This document shows positions 23,263 to 32,697 of a DNA stretch of 64,000 nt, one piece after another. Source of the DNA: Candidatus Poribacteria bacterium (GTDB taxonomy: Bacteria; Poribacteria; WGA-4E; WGA-3G); assembly GCA_022827185.1 (NCBI GenBank), contig JAJDTM010000030.1, positions 1 to 64,000 on the forward strand. The letters run 5' to 3'. Made by a program: the position numbers and the translations under genes. Below the pieces are notes generated by a model, which saw only the letters and a program-made list of their open reading frames with translations, searched no databases and was not told the origin of the DNA. How positions within the stretch are numbered: position 1 is the first letter of the stretch; every line of letters begins with the position of its first letter.

Positions 23263-23979
23263 ATGAAATTGCAACTACCAACACTCATCGCCGTCTGCCT
23301 TGCTATTCTGTTGGTCGGCAGTATCTACTTTTTCGTCGGAGACAAGTCGGAGTTGGGGATCGCTGTCAATTTGGAAAGTGAAGAGTTCAAGCAGCTTCGC
23401 ACCCATGCTACAGATGCCTTCAACGCTGGACAACTTCAACAAGCCATTGAACTGTACAGCGAAGCATTAAAGATGCGTCCCGAAAACGCCGAAATCTATA
23501 ACGACCTCGGAAGTGTGTATTATGAACAAGGTCTCAAATACGCTGGACCCAGTTGGCCCTCATGGGAACAGGAATTGAGAGATGAATCCCGTGATGAAGC
23601 AATAGCAGAACTCAAGATTGCTATTAATAAAACAACCTCCGGTGCCATCACCTTCAAAACGCGCCATGAAGCAGTCGCTGACGCGATTGAGGTAGAGGCG
23701 AAACAACTCGGCGGTGAGGTGTACAGGCAACGCTGGGAGAATGAAATCACGCTTACCGTTCTCATCGGAGAAACAAAAGTCTACCTGTTGCGAGCAAGGG
23801 ACCACTACATGCGTGCCTTAGATTTGAAAACCACACATAGTGTCGCCTATCGCAACCTCGGCTCGTTCTATATGAAGGTCGGTAGAACTGATATAGCACT
23901 TGATCATTACGAAGAAGCATACAAGTTAGATCCACGCGATGCCGAGTTAGAAGAATATCTGAACCAATTCAGGAAGTAG
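23263..23979 (+). CDS. membrane-anchored TPR protein
   Basis: 238 residues with one N-terminal membrane segment (about 7-27, 'LIAVCLAILLVGSIYFFVG'). Two TPR regions follow: about 45-85 ('AFNAGQLQQAIELYSEALKM') and about 185-235 ('RDHYMRALDLKTTHSVAYRN'), the second with a further repeat. The middle part is charged and helical. The likely role is a scaffold on the periplasmic face or membrane surface; no catalytic motif is seen. It starts after the conserved leader and lies 27 bases before the cyclase gene on the same strand, so the two probably form an operon. Confidence 0.7.
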   Translation: MKLQLPTLIAVCLAILLVGSIYFFVGDKSELGIAVNLESEEFKQLRTHATDAFNAGQLQQAIELYSEALKMRPENAEIYNDLGSVYYEQGLKYAGPSWPSWEQELRDESRDEAIAELKIAINKTTSGAITFKTRHEAVADAIEVEAKQLGGEVYRQRWENEITLTVLIGETKVYLLRARDHYMRALDLKTTHSVAYRNLGSFYMKVGRTDIALDHYEEAYKLDPRDAELEEYLNQFRK

Positions 23980-24006
23980 AGCCTCCCATCAGCGGAGGAA
24001 CCGCTT

Positions 24007-27000
24007 ATGCAGCATAAACTCTGCGCAAATTGTGGGTTTTCAAATCCGCCGTTTAAATTTTGCGGTGAATGTGGTATGCCGCTTGATGGCACCTCGCGCG
24101 CGCGTGAATTCCCAGCAGCAGATACAGTTGCCATTGAACAGGCACTGCCACACGGCGCGGAACGTCGCCAACTCACTGTCCTCTTCTGCGATATTGTGGA
24201 TTCCACCGCTTTCACCGAAAAACTCGACCCTGAAGAACTCCGAAATCTGTTAGAGGTGTACCGGACATGTATTATGGAAGTGGTGTTAGCACAAAGTGGA
24301 CACGTCGCACGCTACTTCGGTGACGGTATCCTTGTTTATTTCGGTTACCCGATCGCACACGAAGATACAGCCCACCGTGCCGTCCGAGCCGCGTTAGGCA
24401 TTGTTGCCGCGCTGGAAACTTTGAACCCTTATCTCCACGATTCCTTCGGTGTAGACATTAACGTTCGGATTAGTATTGATACAGGACGCGTCGTCATCTG
24501 GAATATCTCAGCGCAGGAATCTCCTGAAGCCATTGACATCGTTGGTAAAACACCGAATCTCGCCGCGAGGATGCAAAAACTGGCAGCCCCGAACAACATC
24601 GTCATTGGCGACACAACCCATCAACTGGTTGAAGGCTTTTTTAAGTGCGACGCGCTCGGTGCCGCCGAACTTCGCGGTATCTCGCAGCCTGTGAATATCT
24701 ATCAAGTGTCCGGTGAAATTCCCGCACAAAGTCGATTAGATATCGCCAGTATGAGCGGATTAACACCGCTTATCGGACGCGAACGAGAAGTTGAGATACT
24801 CAAACAAGGTTGGACGCACACACTCGCAGCGAAGGGACAAGCACTCCTGATTGAAGGTGAAGCGGGTATCGGAAAATCAAGATGTGTCCAACTGATTCAG
24901 GAACACGTTGCGAGGCATTCAGAAGTGGTTACCTTAGAAGGAAGATGTTCGTCTTATTACCAGAACAGCCCACTATACCCTATTCTTTCGCTGTTCCAAG
25001 AACACATTGTGCAGTTTACAAGCACTGATACCGCACAGATAAGACTTGAAAAACTTGAAAATCTGTTGCGTGATTACAACATTTCAACTGCCGAACAAGA
25101 TACAAATTCAGATGACGAAACGCAAGCGGATCCCCCAGAAACATTGCCACTCCTCGCTGAATTATTGGATATACCTTTTGAGGTCCAACGCCAAACGGAA
25201 ACCGGCATCGGGGCGCGTCCATACGGTAGACCGGTTGAACAAGACATATACCCATCCGGATGGAGAGGCAGACAACGCCGACAACAGACGCTGGAAGTAC
25301 TTGTTCAAGTGCTGCTGAAAATGTCAGAACAGAGACCGATACTCTTTGTTGTGGAGGACCTCCACTGGATCGATCCATCCAGTATAGAATTTCTTACACT
25401 TTTAATCGCACGCATCGAAAACGCTCGAATCTTCACGGTCCTGTCCCGGCGTTCTGACGCACAACATTTTCGGCACAGTGCACAGCCTAATGAAGACGAA
25501 AATCTACAGACGGCTTCTGAAAATAACCTAACGAATTCCGCACTCGATAGAGAAATTCTGGAGAAACTCTTGCAACCGACCTGGGCGAACACGCTCCCGT
25601 TGGCGACACTCACACCGCCACAAGTGAAAACGATGATTCAGCACGTTGCAGGCGACACACAACTGCCATCAAACCTATTAACCCAGATCGTCGAAAGGAC
25701 TGAGGGAGTCCCTCTGTTCGTTGAGGAACTCACCCAAATGATGCTTGAAGATGATACCGTGGCACTCTCTTCTGATACATCGGACATAACGCGACCACAA
25801 CCACAAACGATGGAGGTGCCTATATCCCTACAAGATTTGCTAACAGCACGACTCGACGAACTCGGCACTGCGAAGGAGATCATCCAACTCAGTGCAACCC
25901 TCGACAGAGAATGGACAGCGGAACTCCTTCATCAGATCGCATCGGGTGTCAATCTGGAAAATCATATCTTCACTGATCTCACATCTCTGAAAGATGAATT
26001 GGACACATTAGTAAACGCTTACATTCTCAACCGAGACGAAATACCCGATAATCAATTCCGTTATACTTTCAGGCATCCACTGCTACGTGAAACCGCTTAC
26101 CAATCTCTGCTAAAAAGCAGACGCCAACAGTACCATCAACAGATCGCAGCGGTACTGCAGCGCACCGACAGTTTCCAACCGGAACTCGTCGCTTATCATT
26201 ACACCGAAGCCGGACTCCCTGAAAAAGCAGTTGATTATTGGCACCGTGCGGCACATCGCGCCTTAGAACACTCCGCAAATGTGGAGGGTGTCCGCCATAT
26301 CATGCAAGGACTTGCGGCACTTGAAACACTCTCAACGAATGTCAACACACCGGCGCAGCAGGTCGCCGCTGAGCAGCGTGAATTGGAATTACAGACGACA
26401 CTCGGTACAGCACTGATCGCGACCAAAGGATATGCCTCCCCGGAGGTGGAAGCCGCCTATACACGGGCACGGGAACTTCTTGAAACACTCGAAAAAAGGG
26501 AAGAAACTTATGTAGCAGACGAATCCGATACTTTGTTTGATCGGATAAAAGACCTCCGATTTCCAGTGCTATTTGGATTATGGCTCTCGCATCTGGTACG
26601 CGGACGGCTCCTTTCGGCCCGCGAACTCGGTGAAGCTTGCCTTGCCATCGCCAAACAAACAGAAAATCAAGCATTTGAAGTCGAGGCACATCGCGCACTC
26701 GGCGCGACCCTTTACTATTTAAGTGAATTTAAAAACGCGCTGGCACACTTGGAGGCAGGAATTGAACGTTATCAACCGCAGCACCACCCGGTCCCAGCGT
26801 TTCTTCACTACGTCGCAGAACCCGGAATGACGCTCCTCGCCTATTCCGCACCACTCTTATGGGGTCTCGGTTATCCTGTCCAATCGGAAGAGCGGATTCA
26901 TAAGGCTGTGAGCATCGGGAAGAACACGAACCATCCTTTTAGTGACGCTGTGTTGCTCCATTTTAAAACCGTGCTTTATCAATACCGAGGCGAAGTGGAG

Positions 27001-27723
27001 CAAGTAGATGTCTCAGCAACGCAAATGCTACAGATATGCAAGGAACACGGGTTCTCCGTCTGGGAAGCCGCAGCAACGGTGATGAAAGGTTGGGTACTCG
27101 CAGAGCAGAATCGTCCTGAAGAAGCAATCACGATGATTCGTGAAGGTATCGCTACGTGGGAAAAAACGAGAGCAGAAATGCTGCTACCCTTCTTCCTGGC
27201 ACTACTCGCACACGCCTATCAACGCGCGGGACAATATAACTTAGCCTTACAGACCCTTGACTCAGCGTTATGCGTCATCACACGCACCGGAGAACGCAAC
27301 TATGCATCAGAACTTACGCGACGGAAAGGCGAACTTTGTCTGATCCTCGCCGAGAAAGCAGTAGGGGTTGGGGATGTAATACAAGGAATGGATTTAGTCT
27401 ATCCCCAGACTAAATCCCCCACCCGCTACGATAAAGAAAATACCGAGTCAACCATCGCACAAGCTGAATCTTATTTTCAGGAAGCGTTGGTAATAGCACG
27501 ACAACAAGACGCAAAATCATGGGAACTTCGGGCTGCACTCAGCTTAAGCGAATTATGGCGCATCCAAAATCGGGGTAAAGACGCATACGATCTACTAAAA
27601 CCGATATATGCCTGGTTCACAGAAGGGCTCGATACAAATGACCTTCTGCGTGCCAAAAATCTCCTAAAGGAATTGGAGGTTTTCGCATCTACTGCTAAAC
27701 CAAATGAAGAAATTTGCGTTTAA
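24007..27723 (+). CDS. class III cyclase / AAA-type ATPase / TPR signalling protein
   Basis: 1,238 residues. It begins with a zinc ribbon (C6-x2-C9, C19-x2-C22). The class III nucleotide cyclase domain is at about 55-230, with metal aspartates D62 in 'FCDIVDST' and D106 in 'YFGDGILVYFG'. An AAA/STAND-like ATPase follows from about 250: Walker A 'GEAGIGKS' near 285 and Walker B-like 'ILFVVEDLHWID' near 445. The C-terminal 500 residues are helical TPR-like repeats. This cyclase-ATPase-TPR layout is common in large signalling proteins and would link a sensed partner to cAMP production. A Crp-fold gene lies 4 kb upstream but lacks the cAMP cassette. A palindromic repeat is inserted in frame near residue 1130. 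Confidence 0.85.
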   Translation: MQHKLCANCGFSNPPFKFCGECGMPLDGTSRAREFPAADTVAIEQALPHGAERRQLTVLFCDIVDSTAFTEKLDPEELRNLLEVYRTCIMEVVLAQSGHVARYFGDGILVYFGYPIAHEDTAHRAVRAALGIVAALETLNPYLHDSFGVDINVRISIDTGRVVIWNISAQESPEAIDIVGKTPNLAARMQKLAAPNNIVIGDTTHQLVEGFFKCDALGAAELRGISQPVNIYQVSGEIPAQSRLDIASMSGLTPLIGREREVEILKQGWTHTLAAKGQALLIEGEAGIGKSRCVQLIQEHVARHSEVVTLEGRCSSYYQNSPLYPILSLFQEHIVQFTSTDTAQIRLEKLENLLRDYNISTAEQDTNSDDETQADPPETLPLLAELLDIPFEVQRQTETGIGARPYGRPVEQDIYPSGWRGRQRRQQTLEVLVQVLLKMSEQRPILFVVEDLHWIDPSSIEFLTLLIARIENARIFTVLSRRSDAQHFRHSAQPNEDENLQTASENNLTNSALDREILEKLLQPTWANTLPLATLTPPQVKTMIQHVAGDTQLPSNLLTQIVERTEGVPLFVEELTQMMLEDDTVALSSDTSDITRPQPQTMEVPISLQDLLTARLDELGTAKEIIQLSATLDREWTAELLHQIASGVNLENHIFTDLTSLKDELDTLVNAYILNRDEIPDNQFRYTFRHPLLRETAYQSLLKSRRQQYHQQIAAVLQRTDSFQPELVAYHYTEAGLPEKAVDYWHRAAHRALEHSANVEGVRHIMQGLAALETLSTNVNTPAQQVAAEQRELELQTTLGTALIATKGYASPEVEAAYTRARELLETLEKREETYVADESDTLFDRIKDLRFPVLFGLWLSHLVRGRLLSARELGEACLAIAKQTENQAFEVEAHRALGATLYYLSEFKNALAHLEAGIERYQPQHHPVPAFLHYVAEPGMTLLAYSAPLLWGLGYPVQSEERIHKAVSIGKNTNHPFSDAVLLHFKTVLYQYRGEVEQVDVSATQMLQICKEHGFSVWEAAATVMKGWVLAEQNRPEEAITMIREGIATWEKTRAEMLLPFFLALLAHAYQRAGQYNLALQTLDSALCVITRTGERNYASELTRRKGELCLILAEKAVGVGDVIQGMDLVYPQTKSPTRYDKENTESTIAQAESYFQEALVIARQQDAKSWELRAALSLSELWRIQNRGKDAYDLLKPIYAWFTEGLDTNDLLRAKNLLKELEVFASTAKPNEEICV
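27390..27417. repeat. palindrome inserted in frame in the cyclase gene
   Basis: GGATTTAGTCT-ATCCCC-AGACTAAATCC forms a perfect 11-base stem inside the coding sequence, translated as part of 'GMDLVYPQTKSP'. The flanks (GTAGGGGTTGGGG, CCCCCACCCGC) look like intergenic repeat sequence. It separates two TPR helices and leaves the frame open. Confidence 0.65.
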
Positions 27724-27749
27724 AAAGAAAGAGAATTTACGCAGCCCCT

Positions 27750-27778
27750 TGCAGGCGGGGTTTAAAACCCCGCCTGCA
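27750..27778. repeat. REP-like palindrome, copy 3
   Basis: TGCAGGCGGGG-TTTAAAA-CCCCGCCTGCA with a perfect stem, preceded by TTTACGCAGCCCC. It lies between the cyclase gene and the TIM-barrel gene and could end transcription or stabilise mRNA. Confidence 0.8.
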
Positions 27779-27838
27779 GTGCATCGGACGTTCGTTATCA
27801 TGGAAAAATGCGTCCGTCCGAAAGAAAAAGGAAAAAAT

Positions 27839-28699
27839 ATGAGACTTGGCGTTGTTGGACTCTGCGGTGACTTCCGCACCCTTACATCAGATGAAATCGC
27901 AAACATCAAAGCACTGGAATTTACAGGCTTGAGTTTCCATTTCCGTAGCGCGGAGATTCCGTCTGTACCCCCAGACGCTTGCACACGCTGTGTGCAAATG
28001 TTAGAAGCAGCGAAACTTGACCTTGTGCAATTCGGCATAACTTACGACGAGTGTCTTTTTCATCCAGATGCCGCCGTTCGAGAAGCCGCGATTGTAAGCG
28101 TCCAACGCGGTATGGCAACCGCTGTCTCTCTCGGTGCGCACCACTATCTGTTTCGCCCGGGGAGCCTCAATCCCGATGGTGCCTGGACATCTCATCGGGA
28201 TAACTATCTTCCAGAATCGATGGAACGGTTGATTGAGACGCTGAAACCGATTGCGGAACACGCTGAAAAACACGAACTCACACTCGTTATGGAAACACAT
28301 GCCGTCTCTATCATGGGATCACCGGAAACCTGCCGAGAAGTTGTAGAACAGGTCGGTTCCGATAGACTTCGCATCGTCATGGATTTCGTCAACCACTTTC
28401 AAACCCTCCGACAGGTCTATGATAGCGAAGACCGCCTGAACCACATTTTTGACGTGATGGGTCCCGTCGCACCGATGGCGCATATTAAAGACATCAGTGT
28501 TCAGAACGGTTTAGTCCTCCACCTCGATGAAGAAGTTCCCGGCGCGGGTGAACTTGCACTCGGTGTAGCACTCAAACGTTTCGATGCACTCTATCCGGAC
28601 GGTTACGGATTGATAGAACATTTACCGGCGGAGAAAATTCCGCTCGCGAACGCCAATGTCCGGCGAATCGCTGCCGAAAATGGAGTTAACATCTACTAA
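27839..28699 (+). CDS. xylose isomerase-like TIM barrel protein (sugar phosphate isomerase/epimerase family)
   Basis: 286 residues from the ATG at 27839, preceded by AAAGGA. The longer frame from 27704 overlaps the cyclase gene and translates the REP element, so it is rejected. Family features: 'RLGVVGLCGDFRTLTSDEI' as the first strand, 'LTLVMETHAVSIMGSPE' with a metal Glu, 'LRIVMDFVNHFQTL' with an Asp and His, 'MAHIKDISV' with a His, and 'VPGAGELALG' late. These metal ligands match AP endonuclease 2/xylose isomerase-like enzymes acting on sugars or inositols. The substrate cannot be told from the sequence. Confidence 0.78.
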   Translation: MRLGVVGLCGDFRTLTSDEIANIKALEFTGLSFHFRSAEIPSVPPDACTRCVQMLEAAKLDLVQFGITYDECLFHPDAAVREAAIVSVQRGMATAVSLGAHHYLFRPGSLNPDGAWTSHRDNYLPESMERLIETLKPIAEHAEKHELTLVMETHAVSIMGSPETCREVVEQVGSDRLRIVMDFVNHFQTLRQVYDSEDRLNHIFDVMGPVAPMAHIKDISVQNGLVLHLDEEVPGAGELALGVALKRFDALYPDGYGLIEHLPAEKIPLANANVRRIAAENGVNIY

Positions 28700-28805
28700 T
28701 CTTACTTCGGAATGGCGAGAAAAGGTATCCGGTAAACCAACATCTCTACGGAAAACCGACGGCTAACCGCTGATTGATAGCCAACACGAAAAGGAGGATT
28801 GACAC

Positions 28806-31361
28806 ATGCTTAAAAACGTAAGGATAGCACATTTTTTAGCGTACCGCTTTCCATTGTATATGCTAACGGCTGTTTTGTTGTCGCTTCTGCTCTTGCCCGC
28901 AGCGTTTGGTCAAGACGATGCAATTACCGACGCAGTGAACGAAGGCACAAGCGGTATTTGGGCAAGGGTAAAACTGTACGCCGGGGTCATCGCAATCATC
29001 TTTCTTTTCAGTGCTTTCTTTTATGTGTTAAGACTCTTTCAGAAAGACAAACTCCTGAAGACCCTCCTGGACAAATATGTCGTTTTTCAGATGAAAGACG
29101 GTAGACGCTATCGAGGCACAATGCGGCTTGAGATCTCTGGTATGGAAATTATCTCCGAGGAATCCCGACAACGTGGGCACGCGCCGAGTTATATCTTCAC
29201 GAGCGAGGAACGCGAAAAACAAATTGTTGCATACATCCGCTATCATGATGCAATGAACGAGCGTGAACTACGGGAACGCGCCTGGGAACTTGAGCGGGTC
29301 TATCACCCACCATTTATCTTCAAAATAAGACGGAAAATCCGAAATATGTTCGTCGCTCTCAGAGAAGCCACATCAAATGCGATCAGTATGGTTTTCCATA
29401 GTGTTAAACGCAGTGTAGGTGGGCAGTTTTCACGGTACAACGTCGCATATCAAGACGCAACAGAAGGAAAAGGAGACATAACAGGGATCGATAGACTCCA
29501 AGAATCCACTGAGCATGTGAAGGCGCAGGAAACCTATGAACGTTTAATTGAACGCTTGGTTGGCACCCGCATCAAAGTCCGAGTCCGCGTCGGTGAACAT
29601 ACGGCAGAATACACGGCTATCCTCAAAGACTATAATGAGAAACATATAGCATTGATGGATGTAAAAGACAAAGACAACAACGGTTACAGAGACCAGTGGA
29701 ATTATGATCACGAGTTTGCCCACGATATAAACAAACTTAACCGGCGTGATGACCGAGGTTTACGGGTTCGAGCAGAAGGCAACGATGAAGATGGCTATTC
29801 ACTCATCTTTGAAAACAATACGCCTTATCAAATCCGGCTCGGACATGTCACCCTGTTTGAAGACGCCCCCCAATGGGGACATAACTTTGAGTTTAAATAC
29901 CATATCAATGCCTTCAGTGTTCAGAAACTCCCAATTCGCCCCGTCGCAAGACATAAGGTAGGTCCATTTGAACGTATTACCTCACATCAGCCACTTACAA
30001 TCAGAAATTATAAAAAGATTAGGCTCGATTTCCTCTCTTTTCGCGATGCTGATATCGTTTTTCCGCGCGAATGTTGCACTATTGTCGAGAGTGCTGAGAA
30101 ATATCAGCCGGAAATCTTCAGTTTAACCGGCTTAACGGATACAGTTTTAGACATGCGCGAGACCGAGGACATCGCTATCGCAGACAAGGATGGCAATCCG
30201 ATCCACGGTATCAATGTCGTTCATGGATACGTGACGAACGTCAACGAAGAACGCATTGATTTGAAGACAATCGACACCAGTTATGGTCGGCGGTGGGACA
30301 TTGAAAACGCATTCCGTCGTTTTGATAATAAATTCCGCCGTGGGTTTCCTATCTTTAAACGGCTCCTACCGATAAATCGTGCCAAGATTACAGCACACGC
30401 CTCTATCGTTGAACAGATACACAGTAACGCCGTTCGGCACGAGGCATTGGCACCGCTGGTCTATCCAGCACGAAGTTTAAACACATCGGAACAGCGCGCA
30501 CGCCGCCGAAAACTGATACGTAACCGAATTGTAGGGAACATAAACGCTACCTTTAACACCAAATTTTGGAAACCGAATGACGGCGTTCCCAAGACACCCG
30601 GTGTCACGCGTTCAGAAGTGCAAATGGCGATGCCGATCAGACTCATGGCATTTACCGGCAATACATCTTCGGTCGAATATCCTGTCCTGGAACGTTTTGA
30701 ATATATTCAAGAACATCACATGATTTATAAGGAAACTCAAGATTTACGAACCGACCGACTCCCGAAAACCGATATCCTCTGGATCGGCAACGGCGAAATT
30801 TACAAATCCGGCTATCGTCTGAATATCGACGCCGAACACCGGATCAAAAACTTCGTCAGTCAAGGAGGGGTCGCTATCGTTTCAGGGCAAGATATTAAAG
30901 CCAGTGCCAAACAGCGCCGTGGTGCCGGATGGATCCCAGAACCGCTCACCGGCATCGAATGCGATGAAACTTACGAATTATTCCCTACATCGCAAGGGAA
31001 ACGGTCGCGTATCTTCCAATACCCAAACCCACTGAATGGAAACCATCACGAGGATCCTGACGCGATGGAGCAACCCACCGTTCGATTGGATGACATGTGG
31101 CTCGACCCGCTCGGAAAATGGACATCTCTCGCTAAAATCAATACCGCCGCGGCGGGATTGCCGAGAGATGGGTTTGAAAAGGCATCCGCGCTACTACTCC
31201 TGCCTTTTCAGAAAGGGTTATACATCGTTACGAGTTTAAAGAATGAGACAGAGAGGGATGTAAAGATCAACGATAAGATTATGGAAAACCTGCTCCACTT
31301 TTCCGTCAAATGGATCGACAAGCAACGTTACCCGCGTAAGTTACAGAGCACCAGAACGTAA
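28806..31361 (+). CDS. large membrane-anchored protein of unknown function
   Basis: 851 residues; not recognised as a named family. Two hydrophobic segments lie near the N-terminus: about 15-36 (ending '...LLLLPAAFG', signal-like) and about 57-78 ('VIAIIFLFSAFFYVLRLF'). The rest is soluble and mixed alpha/beta. Residues about 240-340 look beta-rich ('GTRIKVRVRVGEHTAEYTAI'). A late region (about 655-700, 'TDILWIGNGEIYKSGYRL' to 'FVSQGGVAIVSGQDI') resembles the glutamine amidotransferase-like fold of DUF4159/ThuA-type domains, without a clear catalytic Cys. AGGAGG stands before the ATG. It is the last plus-strand gene before the convergent lpxK. Confidence 0.6.
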   Translation: MLKNVRIAHFLAYRFPLYMLTAVLLSLLLLPAAFGQDDAITDAVNEGTSGIWARVKLYAGVIAIIFLFSAFFYVLRLFQKDKLLKTLLDKYVVFQMKDGRRYRGTMRLEISGMEIISEESRQRGHAPSYIFTSEEREKQIVAYIRYHDAMNERELRERAWELERVYHPPFIFKIRRKIRNMFVALREATSNAISMVFHSVKRSVGGQFSRYNVAYQDATEGKGDITGIDRLQESTEHVKAQETYERLIERLVGTRIKVRVRVGEHTAEYTAILKDYNEKHIALMDVKDKDNNGYRDQWNYDHEFAHDINKLNRRDDRGLRVRAEGNDEDGYSLIFENNTPYQIRLGHVTLFEDAPQWGHNFEFKYHINAFSVQKLPIRPVARHKVGPFERITSHQPLTIRNYKKIRLDFLSFRDADIVFPRECCTIVESAEKYQPEIFSLTGLTDTVLDMRETEDIAIADKDGNPIHGINVVHGYVTNVNEERIDLKTIDTSYGRRWDIENAFRRFDNKFRRGFPIFKRLLPINRAKITAHASIVEQIHSNAVRHEALAPLVYPARSLNTSEQRARRRKLIRNRIVGNINATFNTKFWKPNDGVPKTPGVTRSEVQMAMPIRLMAFTGNTSSVEYPVLERFEYIQEHHMIYKETQDLRTDRLPKTDILWIGNGEIYKSGYRLNIDAEHRIKNFVSQGGVAIVSGQDIKASAKQRRGAGWIPEPLTGIECDETYELFPTSQGKRSRIFQYPNPLNGNHHEDPDAMEQPTVRLDDMWLDPLGKWTSLAKINTAAAGLPRDGFEKASALLLLPFQKGLYIVTSLKNETERDVKINDKIMENLLHFSVKWIDKQRYPRKLQSTRT

Positions 31362-31393
31362 TAACTATAGGACTCACGCATTTCCTCTTAAAG

Positions 31394-31411
31394 TCCCCCT
31401 GATAAGGGGGA
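31394..31411. terminator. hairpin between convergent genes
   Basis: TCCCCCT-GATA-AGGGGGA forms a perfect 7-base stem, followed by ATTTAGGGGGTTTAAAA. It lies 32 bases after the unknown membrane protein gene and 60 bases before the end of lpxK. It is preceded by ATAGGACTCACGCA, the same flank as the REP copies, so it is probably a dispersed repeat acting as a terminator. Confidence 0.55.
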
Positions 31412-31470
31412 TTTAGGGGGTTTAAAACTAAAAATCTACTATCGCGTGCTAAATTTGCGTCCGTCCTGAA

Positions 31471-32586
31471 CTAATGCGCAGGCAATAACACCTTAGTGAA
31501 TTTTTCAATCGCTTCTGTGATAACCAACGCGATCTCCAGTACAACTATCGGGAGCTCTTGTTGTGCCACGAGGTCCGCCAGTTTTTGCTCGTCTTTCTGT
31601 GTTGTCACAATCAAATCCGCTTCCGCAGCCCGAAATGTAGTGCCGATCTGCCGCATATCCGCCTCAGTATAATCGTGATGATCGGGGTACGCCAATAATT
31701 CCACCCCTTCTGGAGAGCATCGCATAAGTGTTGCGACAAATGCCTCTGGCTGCCCTATCCCACAGACCGCAAGAATCCGCTTCCCCTCAAGCACTTTCAC
31801 AGCAGGACGAAAATCTGTTTCTGCTTCGTCTGCCTTCGGTCCCAAAGGATACACACGCACCGGTTGGTGGATACTCTCCAGAACCAGAGCGTTCGGTGCT
31901 AACTCCGTCAACGCTTCTTTGGCGGGCGGCGATACATGCGTTGTATCTGTATGTGTCAATAGGATAACGTCTGCGCGTCGGAGGGCAATAGGTGGCTCGC
32001 GCAAGGTACCCGCGGGTAGCAATTTCTGTGGCGATCCGAAAGGATGTTTCGCAGAAAGCGTGAGAATATCAACATCACGGGCAAGCTGCCGGTGTTGGAA
32101 TCCGTCATCCAGAAGCAGGACATCTATATTAAAACGTTCAAGCACAATCTGCCCTGCCCGATAGCGTTGTCCACCGACAACAATCGGAATACCGTCGAGA
32201 TGCCTTGCCATCATGTTCGCTTCATCGCCGCTCTCTCTCAGGGAAGCACACACTTTTTCACCGTCAGAGACGATTGTCATCTTTTCACGAGACACGCGTT
32301 TATACCCGCGCAGCAGAATACCGACGCGCATATTTTTCTCTTGAAGGTGTTTCGCAATAGCGATAACAGCAGGTGTTTTCCCTGTTCCACCAACAACAAT
32401 ATTACCCACACTGATGACGCGACACGGCAGCGTACGTGCTTTAAATACACCAAGTGTATAAAGTCGGTTTCGTATTGAGATAACCGCGGCATAGAGCCAA
32501 CTCAGCGGAATTAATAAGAAACGTATGGGGGTGGCAAGAAGTCTTTTCTGGAACGAAGCAAGGTCGGGAGAATGTGTGCGTTTCAT
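31471..32586 (-). CDS. lpxK: tetraacyldisaccharide 4'-kinase
   Basis: About 371 residues. LpxK phosphorylates the 4' position of the lipid A disaccharide at the inner membrane. The N-terminal membrane-associated helix ('IRFLLIPLSWLYAAVISIRN') is followed by the P-loop 'SVGNIVVGGTGKTP' and by 'LLLDDGFQHRQLARDVDIL' with the DDGFQH motif. The frame can be extended by six residues to a TTG at 32604; I prefer the ATG at 32586. It lies downstream of lpxB on the same strand. It indicates a lipid A-bearing outer membrane. Confidence 0.92.
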   Translation of the reverse strand: MKRTHSPDLASFQKRLLATPIRFLLIPLSWLYAAVISIRNRLYTLGVFKARTLPCRVISVGNIVVGGTGKTPAVIAIAKHLQEKNMRVGILLRGYKRVSREKMTIVSDGEKVCASLRESGDEANMMARHLDGIPIVVGGQRYRAGQIVLERFNIDVLLLDDGFQHRQLARDVDILTLSAKHPFGSPQKLLPAGTLREPPIALRRADVILLTHTDTTHVSPPAKEALTELAPNALVLESIHQPVRVYPLGPKADEAETDFRPAVKVLEGKRILAVCGIGQPEAFVATLMRCSPEGVELLAYPDHHDYTEADMRQIGTTFRAAEADLIVTTQKDEQKLADLVAQQELPIVVLEIALVITEAIEKFTKVLLPAH

Positions 32587-32595
32587 AGTGAATAA

Positions 32596-32616
32596 AGTTT
32601 GCAAGTGTACTAAAGT
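32596..32616. repeat. GTTTGCAAGTGTWCTAAAGT repeat, copy 1
   Basis: A 21-base sequence shared with 52843-52863 (one mismatch). Both copies lie just upstream of minus-strand genes (lpxK and queC). The CTTTAGA-CACTT part also recurs in degraded form at 32685-32700. Confidence 0.5.
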
Positions 32617-32697
32617 GTTTTTGCTTGGGTGTTTCCCCTACGAAGTCTTTAAAGTTGAAAGAAGGTTTCCTAACAACTTTAGGCACTTTAGAGCACT

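Noticed and set aside
27704..27838. Longer N-terminus for the TIM-barrel protein
   Set aside because: It would translate the REP palindrome and overlap the cyclase gene; an ATG with AAGGA lies at 27839.
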